Source of the DNA: Rhizophagus irregularis
Lineage: Eukaryota > Glomeromycota > Glomeromycetes > Glomerales > Glomeraceae
Assembly: GCF_026210795.1 (NCBI RefSeq)
Contig: NC_089446.1
Coordinates: 930,001 to 994,000, forward strand
Reading direction: 5' to 3'
DNA: 64,000 bases
The notes under the pieces are model-generated. The model saw only the letters and a program-made list of their open reading frames with translations, ran no database searches and was not told where the DNA came from. Position 1 is the first letter of the stretch, and the number at the start of each line of letters is the position of its first letter. Positions 58,130 through 64,000 of this stretch are shown here, in pieces. Made by a program: the position numbers and the translations under genes.

Positions 58130-60109
58130 AATAATTCGTCCTTTTTTAAGGAGAAAAAAACCGAAGAAAAAAAAATAAAATTTATCCCTTAAATATTTAT
58201 TTTTGTCCTACATAATGAATTCCATGATTAGAAATTTGTACTCCAAAATGATCCCGTAATGCGGATCAGCAGCGCTCGCGAAAAACAATCTTTACAAAAC
58301 AAAAGATCAACTAATGATTCACGAGACTAGAATCTAAAATAAGAATTTAAACACAAAAAAAATTTGATACAGCCAATATACGTATAAAGCCTTTCTTAGC
58401 TTCAGTAAAATAATATGATTTGAACGTGTTCAGTTTGTTTTACAACAGTCAAATTACCGACAGAGAGTTCACCTAAAATCATTTCACTGACAAGATCGTT
58501 TCACCGACAGGGTTATTTCATCTAAAATAACTTATAACTTATAAGCACTAATAATCCATTTATGAGTATTTAATACTATTTATTGTGAAAATAACATGAA
58601 CACAACAATATGAGTTATTATTTATTGTGCAATAATCAAAGTATAAAAAATTATTTTTTTTTTTATTCGTATCCTTATTCCATCTTTCTTAAATTTTTTT
58701 CTAGTGGTTATTTGTGAAACATATCAAGCATTTAGTGTTTATAAGATTTGAAATTATACATTATTTATTGAATACATCAAATTTTTGTATTTAATAATTA
58801 TTATTTATGAAATAATATACTGAGTAGTGATAAAATTGAATCATTTTAGCATTTGTCGGTCAAATAACCCTATCGGTGAAATGAAACTGTTGGTGAAATG
58901 AAACGATTGTAGGTGAAACGATCCTGTCACTGTCAGTAAGTTGATTGAAATAAGCGCGTCCCAATTTTGAACAATGGTGAATTTTGGCACTACGGGTAAA
59001 TCCTAAACAATTAAGGATAATTTCTGATAACCCACGTCATTAACCACTATTGTAAAATAGCAAGGTACTTTATTTTTATTTACATAGTGAGCCGCGAAGT
59101 TATGTCATGTAAATTGCAATTATAATTAAAAAACTAATATTTTGTAACATACTAATGATTTCACGGATACAAAATGATTTATGCTTTAAAAATTTATCAC
59201 CATTGACATAATAATCCTGTATAAAAATGGGAATCTTATGTCATATTTGAAAATGATGATATCATTATCACCAATTTATTCAATTGGAAGAAAGATTAAT
59301 AAATTTATTGCAATCGGTAATAAAAATGATCGGAGCGTGTCTTTATTAACAAATAGAAAGGGTTACAACAATATTATTGTCTCACTTTGGCGCTCTGTAA
59401 TATTCGTACTATCCTTATAACTAAAAAAAGCCACACAAAACTAAACCGCCGATATCCACAGTTCTTCATTCTTCTTTTATAATATCCAGTTTTAGTACAT
59501 ATTCGTCCTTGTCGAATGGCCAATTTAATTCAGCACACCTAACTAAGCCACCCTTAAGTAATCTTCCGACTATATGCTAAACAAATATACTAATCCAATG
59601 CTATTTAATAAATATTAATGAAATTTATATCGTATAAATTAGCCTATATCTGGCTCGCGTAATAATAATTTCTAATAATAATGAGGTAATTATGTCGGTT
59701 TAATTTCAGCCCGAATTTGGGTTTCGTATCACGTGATGACCAGATCTTGTTCGTAAATCGTAATTACCAATGCGGAAACAATTAATTCAATATTATCACG
59801 TTCCACACTTCTTTCAATACTAAAATTAAGTCTTATGCTGTACGCTATAAACAACATAACAATAAACCAAGTTCTTAGTATTGTTTTCTTAGATTTTATT
59901 GATCATGAAAGATAAATATCAAAAAATAGCGTATTTTGTGCTCCAAATGTTAAACTTTGATTTAACGGATAGCAATTCTTTAACACGTGATTCAACCATT
60001 TTATAAATATAAAATATATAAGATGACGTTTACTGTATACATTTACCTGAATGGATTTATCAAATTCTTTTTTTTAATTTTACGGGTAAAAAAAATTAAA
60101 TAATTCAAA
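58130..60109. other. intergenic containing a MITE-like element
   Basis: Between the CC gene starting at 58129 (-) and the Hsp70 gene starting at 60110 (+). Apart from the element at about 58454-58940 no gene is supported. In other modules a subtype C Hsp70 would be expected upstream of 60110, but none is found. Confidence 0.55.
58454..58940. mobile_element. MITE-like element, about 490 bp, inverted ends
   Basis: The left part (ttaccgacag, gatcgtttcacc, gacagggttattt) recurs as inverse complements at the right (aaataaccctatc, ggtgaaacgatc, ctgtcagtaa). Both arms contain several ttcacc/ggtgaa words. The centre is AT-rich with no ORF. Exact ends and target duplication are unclear. Confidence 0.65.
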
Positions 60110-62348
60110 ATGACAAATAGCGTAACTGCAACTATGCAGTGGGGAAATAATATTCGAGTGGTGGTTGGTATAGGTGATTATTAATTTTTTATATTCAAGA
60201 TCGTTTACAAATTCCTTAAGAAATAGTTTTCTTATACAAATAATTTATTTTGAAATTTTTGTGTTAAAGATTTTGGAACCACTTTTTCGGTAATATACCC
60301 CTTTTTTTAATTTTAATTTGATTTTAAATTATAATAATTTAAGGATATTAAGAATTACCAAATTATTATAGGGATTTTCTTATTGCCATGTAGCATCTAG
60401 AGATAACATTGTTACAAATGATCAATGGCCTGAAAATCTTGGTCAATTTAAAACAAATACTGTTCTTCAATACGATCAAAATTTCAATGAAGTATTAAAA
60501 TGGGGAGCTCCAGCTTTAGCTAGACGACAAAGTCGAAGGGATGAACGCAGAGAGACAAAACCTGTTGAATTGTTTAAATTATGTTTAGGTAATTTAGAAG
60601 AAGATTTAAAACCTAAACTTCCAGTTGAATATAAAAGAGCTATTACAGATTATCTTACAGAAATAGGAAAGGTATAATTAAAGTATTTAGCAAATTTTTT
60701 ATAAATATAAATTTAATAGATTATTTTAAAAGTTAATTAGGTCAAAAGTTGAAATCGCTTGGGGTAATTTAGATTTTCTTAAAGACATTCTTTTCGTACT
60801 TACGGTCCCTGCAGAATATTCTGAAAAAGAAAAGGCGGTAATGAGAGAATGTGCATATAATGCTAATTTAATAAGGGAAAAAGGCTCTGACTTGTTACAA
60901 TTCACTACTGAACGTATGTTGATTAGTTTTGAATAAATTTGTTCAAATATAAGAGTATCTAATCATTAACTTTATTTCCTACATTGTAGCTGAAGCTGCT
61001 GCAGTTTATTGTATGGAAAATTGCTTAAGAGAACACGATTTATCCGATACAGAAAGTGAAGAAAATGAAGAAAGTGAGTTTTTTTAAAAAGTTCAAATGT
61101 ATTTTACGCTTACTGTGTAAGCAGTAATATTAATCGATTTTATAACTATGAACCGGTACACTTAGCAACTTTCATGATTGTTGACTGTGGAGGTGGCACA
61201 GTAGATTTAACAACTCGTGAGATTGTAGGTAATGATGTTGGTGAAGTTACTGAACGATCAGGTGATTACTGCGGAAGCACATTTGTTGACCGAGCATATC
61301 TCGATCACCTAAAAAGAATATTGGGTCATTCGGCAATTGATAATTTGAGGAAAAATCATTATAAACAATTGCAATATATGGTTCAAAAATTTTGTCGGCA
61401 AGCTAAATTTCTTTTCACAGGCGAAGACAGAAATTTTAATTACGAGTTAGATATTTTGGACACTGCACGTGACCTGCAGCAATATGTTACCGGAGATGCC
61501 GAACAATTGATGGAGGAAAAGGAATGGTTGATTCAATTTAATTTTAATGATATTAAATCAATGTTCGATCCAACTGTTGAAAGAATTCTGAAGTTGATAG
61601 AATTACAACTTGAAAATTGCAGCAAAAAATGTTCAATAATGTTCCTAGTTGGAGGATTCAGTCAATCAGTTTACTTACAAAAAAGAATTAAGGAAAAATT
61701 CAATGATTTAGTTAGAAATATTTCTGTTCCTACACATCCTATTGCAACAGTAGTTCGTGGTGCTACATTATATGGTTTAATAGTGTACGACAGGGTTAAT
61801 AATAATTCGGGAAGTGAAGTACGACTTAAATTAACAACTCGCGTATTAAAATTTACTTACGGTATTAAAATTGTTGATACTTGGAAAAAAAATGATCCGA
61901 CAGATCGAAAGACTCCTAAAGGAGAAATAATCAGATTTCTTCCTATAGGTAAAGCAAAAAGAGGAGAATCCGTAAAAATTGATGAGTATATTTTTTCGGA
62001 TAAAGAACTTGGCCCTAATAACCCCTTTCAAACAATGGCAACATTTCACATATATTACACGCGAGAACGTGATGCTAAATTTTGTAATGATCCTGGAATG
62101 GAATATTTGGGGAAACTTAAAATTAGTCTACCGGGTAATTAATAAGTATTATTTATTTTATTTTGGATTTTGATTGACATTAATTTTTTTTATCATTAGA
62201 TGTACATCTTGGTCTTAACAGACCTCTTAAATTTGGATTGTCGTTTGGTGAAATGGAAATAAAAGCTACTGCAAGAAATGCAACAAACGGGCAATGTTAT
62301 TTAACTACTTTTGAAATAAATGAAGCAGAAAATGAAGAAAATAAATAA
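60110..62348 (+). CDS. HSPA12-like Hsp70 family ATPase (fourth subtype, B-related)
   Basis: Seven exons: 60110-60173, 60270-60289, 60372-60671, 60733-60913, 60990-61073, 61166-62134, 62200-62348; 588 residues. The 20-base exon 2 encodes DFGTTFS (from residue 22). Phosphate-2 VDCGGGTVDLTT is at about 223-234. The adenosine motif is LVGGFSQSVYLQKRI. Exon 5 has an added acidic ESEENEES segment and the C-terminal region has an intron not seen in the others. Exon 4 is taken to start at 60733, because a start at the next AG would hit a stop. Its 3' end faces the CC gene at 62471 (122 bases). Confidence 0.88.
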
Positions 62349-62470
62349 TTTAATTTCATGCATATTTTCAAAATATTTATTCTGTTTCATTCGAATATAT
62401 GTATTTATATTTATTTTTATTTAAATAAATTATTTAAACATTAATGTTAAAGACAAATTTATGACACGAA

Positions 62471-64000
62471 TTAAAAGATACCAAATATTTTATTTTTTTT
62501 TTTTCCTTCAGCTTGCGGATCAACTTCCGAACCAGAATGTGATTGCGAGGTGGTTTGCGGACTAGACTGAGGTTGAGATTGCGAAGTCTGTGGAGGTTGC
62601 AGAGTGGTTTGTGGGCTAGTTTGAGGTTGTGGAGTTTGCGGAATAGTTTGTGAACTAGTTTGAGATTGTGGGGTTTGCGGAGTAGTTTGTGGACTAGTTT
62701 GAGGTTGTGGAGTTTGCGGAATAGTTTGTGGACTAGTTTGAGATTGTGGAGTTTGCGGAGTAGTTTGTGGGCTATTTTGAGTTTGCGGAGTAGTTTGTGG
62801 ACTAGTTTGAGATTGTGGAGTTTGCGGAGTAGTTAGTGAACTAGTTTGATATTGTGGAGTTTGCGGAGTAGTTAGTGAACTAGTTTGAGGTTGTGGAGTT
62901 TGCGGAGTAGTTAGTGAACTAGTTTGAGGTTGTGGAGTTTGTAGAGTAGTTTGTGGACTAGTTTGAGATTGTGGAGTTTGCGGAGTAGTTTGTGGGCTAT
63001 TTTGAGTTTGCGGATTAGTTTGAGGTTGAGGTTGCGGGTTAATATTGACTTCATGTTCAAGTTCTGGTCTGGGTTGTGTGTCGACATCCGGTTTAAATTC
63101 TGGTTTGGATTGTGTTTCTACCTCTGCTTTAAATTCTGATTTAGATGGCGCTTTTACATCCGATTGTGGTTGGTATTGCGAGTTGACGTTAAAGTTAGAT
63201 TCCGAATTTGATTGATTGTCGGCCTTATGTTTAGATTCCTGTTTAACATGTTTAGACTCTGATTTGGTTCGTTGCACTTTTTGAGGTAGTATAATTGCAT
63301 GCGTGTAAATTTTGCGTTTTATGTCATCATTCAATTCAATTCCTACTAGCGGAAATTTACAAATATCAACCTCGAAATCATCAAATTTATCATCATCCCA
63401 CATTCCATTCATTAAACCTGGATCTATTTTATCCTTATTCTGAAACCAATAAAACTGGCCTATAGGTTCCTGAGTTTGAATCCTAAAAAAAAAGATTCTA
63501 ATGACATCTAAAATTATATTAGCTGCTTTTTCTTCAATTTCTTTTTTCTTTATAGGATTTAAAATCTTGCGATATTGTTCCATTTCCTCATTAAGTTTAG
63601 TTTTGAACTTACTAACGAAGAAATGTTCATATGTTCCTTGTTCAATCATAATATTAGAAAATCCACGATTACCAAGTGCTGAGTAAATTTGTTGCCGCAT
63701 CTTTGTTGGTACAGCAAGGGTAATACTATCATTACCTTCACGAGTTTTACCAAATTCTTGTGTTAATATAATCAATTCTTCTGCTTTGTTTGCGATTAAT
63801 GCTTCAAGAGAATAAGGTTCATTAAAGTTTTTGGTATTGGCATATACAGAAAAATAACCGAAAATTGTTTCAAGAACGTGTCGTTGTATAGTTGCTTTAA
63901 TGATAGGTATATCAGAGGACGTTGAGGATAATCTAGTTTTACTTTTATATTTACTAAGAAGATTTTTTACGTTTTTGTAATTGATTTCTATATTTGGTCT
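62471..64000 (-). CDS. coiled-coil (CC) family protein, partial, with Pro/Gln/Thr-rich C-terminal repeat
   Basis: The frame is open from the stop at 62471 to the window edge (510 codons including the stop); the N-terminus lies outside. The visible part of the CC domain includes IQRHVLETI, KMRQQIYSALGNRGFSNI, 'RIFFFRIQTQEP', MNGMWDDDKFDDFEVDICKFPL. After the domain, instead of ending as its relatives do, it continues for about 260 residues: a Lys/Ser/Gln-rich linker, a degenerate Ser/Lys/Pro repeat, then a 13-residue TPQTPQxQTSxQT repeat, ending in a basic KKKNKIFGIF tail. It is convergent with the Hsp70 gene 60110-62348. The Met at 63775 is an internal frame position, not the true start. Confidence 0.88.
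   Translation of the reverse strand, partial: RPNIEINYKNVKNLLSKYKSKTRLSSTSSDIPIIKATIQRHVLETIFGYFSVYANTKNFNEPYSLEALIANKAEELIILTQEFGKTREGNDSITLAVPTKMRQQIYSALGNRGFSNIMIEQGTYEHFFVSKFKTKLNEEMEQYRKILNPIKKKEIEEKAANIILDVIRIFFFRIQTQEPIGQFYWFQNKDKIDPGLMNGMWDDDKFDDFEVDICKFPLVGIELNDDIKRKIYTHAIILPQKVQRTKSESKHVKQESKHKADNQSNSESNFNVNSQYQPQSDVKAPSKSEFKAEVETQSKPEFKPDVDTQPRPELEHEVNINPQPQPQTNPQTQNSPQTTPQTPQSQTSPQTTLQTPQPQTSSLTTPQTPQPQTSSLTTPQTPQYQTSSLTTPQTPQSQTSPQTTPQTQNSPQTTPQTPQSQTSPQTIPQTPQPQTSPQTTPQTPQSQTSSQTIPQTPQPQTSPQTTLQPPQTSQSQPQSSPQTTSQSHSGSEVDPQAEGKKKNKIFGIF
62560..63030 (-). repeat. 39-bp coding minisatellite (Pro/Gln/Thr/Ser-rich)
   Basis: About eleven or twelve copies of a 39-base unit encoding the 13-residue pattern SPQTTPQTPQPQT, with variants SSLTTPQTPQ and one shortened unit, inside the partial CC gene. 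Confidence 0.93.

Noticed and set aside
62951-63139. + strand ORF over the Pro/Gln/Thr repeat
   Set aside because: Antisense shadow of the 39-bp minisatellite.
483-64000. Bacterial-type toxin-antitoxin or CRISPR system as the undescribed system
   Set aside because: Genes are intron-containing, convergent and eukaryotic in style. There is no operon structure and no direct repeats with regular unique spacers; the regular repeats seen are in-frame coding minisatellites.

Overview
The window looks like nuclear DNA of a filamentous fungus, most likely an arbuscular mycorrhizal one of the Glomeromycotina (Rhizophagus-like). The base composition is very AT-rich. Genes carry many short introns of about 40-130 bases, mostly GT-AG with a few GC-AG. 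The genes belong to a lineage-expanded family of atypical Hsp70s resembling HSPA12, and the gaps hold decayed DNA transposons and one LINE. The organism is inferred from these features, not proven. No tRNA, rRNA, bacterial-type operon or CRISPR array was seen.

Two gene families fill nearly all the coding space. The first is HSPA12-like Hsp70/actin-fold ATPases: ten intact loci, one of them an in-frame fusion of two copies, plus three decayed ones. The second is a coiled-coil family (called CC here) of six genes and one relic. CC proteins have a variable, repeat-rich N-terminal or internal part and a conserved helical C-terminal domain that I do not recognise. Five of the six CC genes sit tail-to-tail with an Hsp70 gene. 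In several places that Hsp70 gene is in turn head-to-head with a second Hsp70 of another subtype. The recurring unit is therefore CC> <Hsp70 | Hsp70>.

Layout. 0.5-8.7 kb: module 1 (CC with a 545-residue Asn/Gln-rich repeat, Hsp70, Hsp70). 10.1-12.2 kb: a 5'-truncated LINE with poly-A tail and a 19-bp target duplication. 13.3-31.5 kb: a large imperfect palindrome. Each arm holds a divergent Hsp70 pair, but in the left arm one member is a pseudogene carrying a nest of DNA transposons. A further, divergent Hsp70 pseudogene lies in the spacer. 32.8-34.1 kb: remains of a CC/Hsp70 convergent pair. 34.6-40.5 kb and 43.0-49.2 kb: two complete modules in mirror orientation around a very AT-rich spacer. 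51.0-55.8 kb: a module in which the two Hsp70 genes have fused in frame. 56.5-58.1 kb: a solitary CC gene with a 3' half nearly identical to the CC gene at 47.7 kb. 60.1-64.0 kb: an Hsp70 convergent with a CC gene that runs off the window.

How they may work together (inference): the conserved convergent pairing across diverged paralogues suggests that each CC protein is a dedicated partner, substrate or effector of its neighbouring Hsp70-like ATPase. The fast-changing repeats in CC proteins, including a prion-like Asn/Gln tract, suit an aggregation or recognition system under diversifying pressure. I cannot test this from sequence alone.
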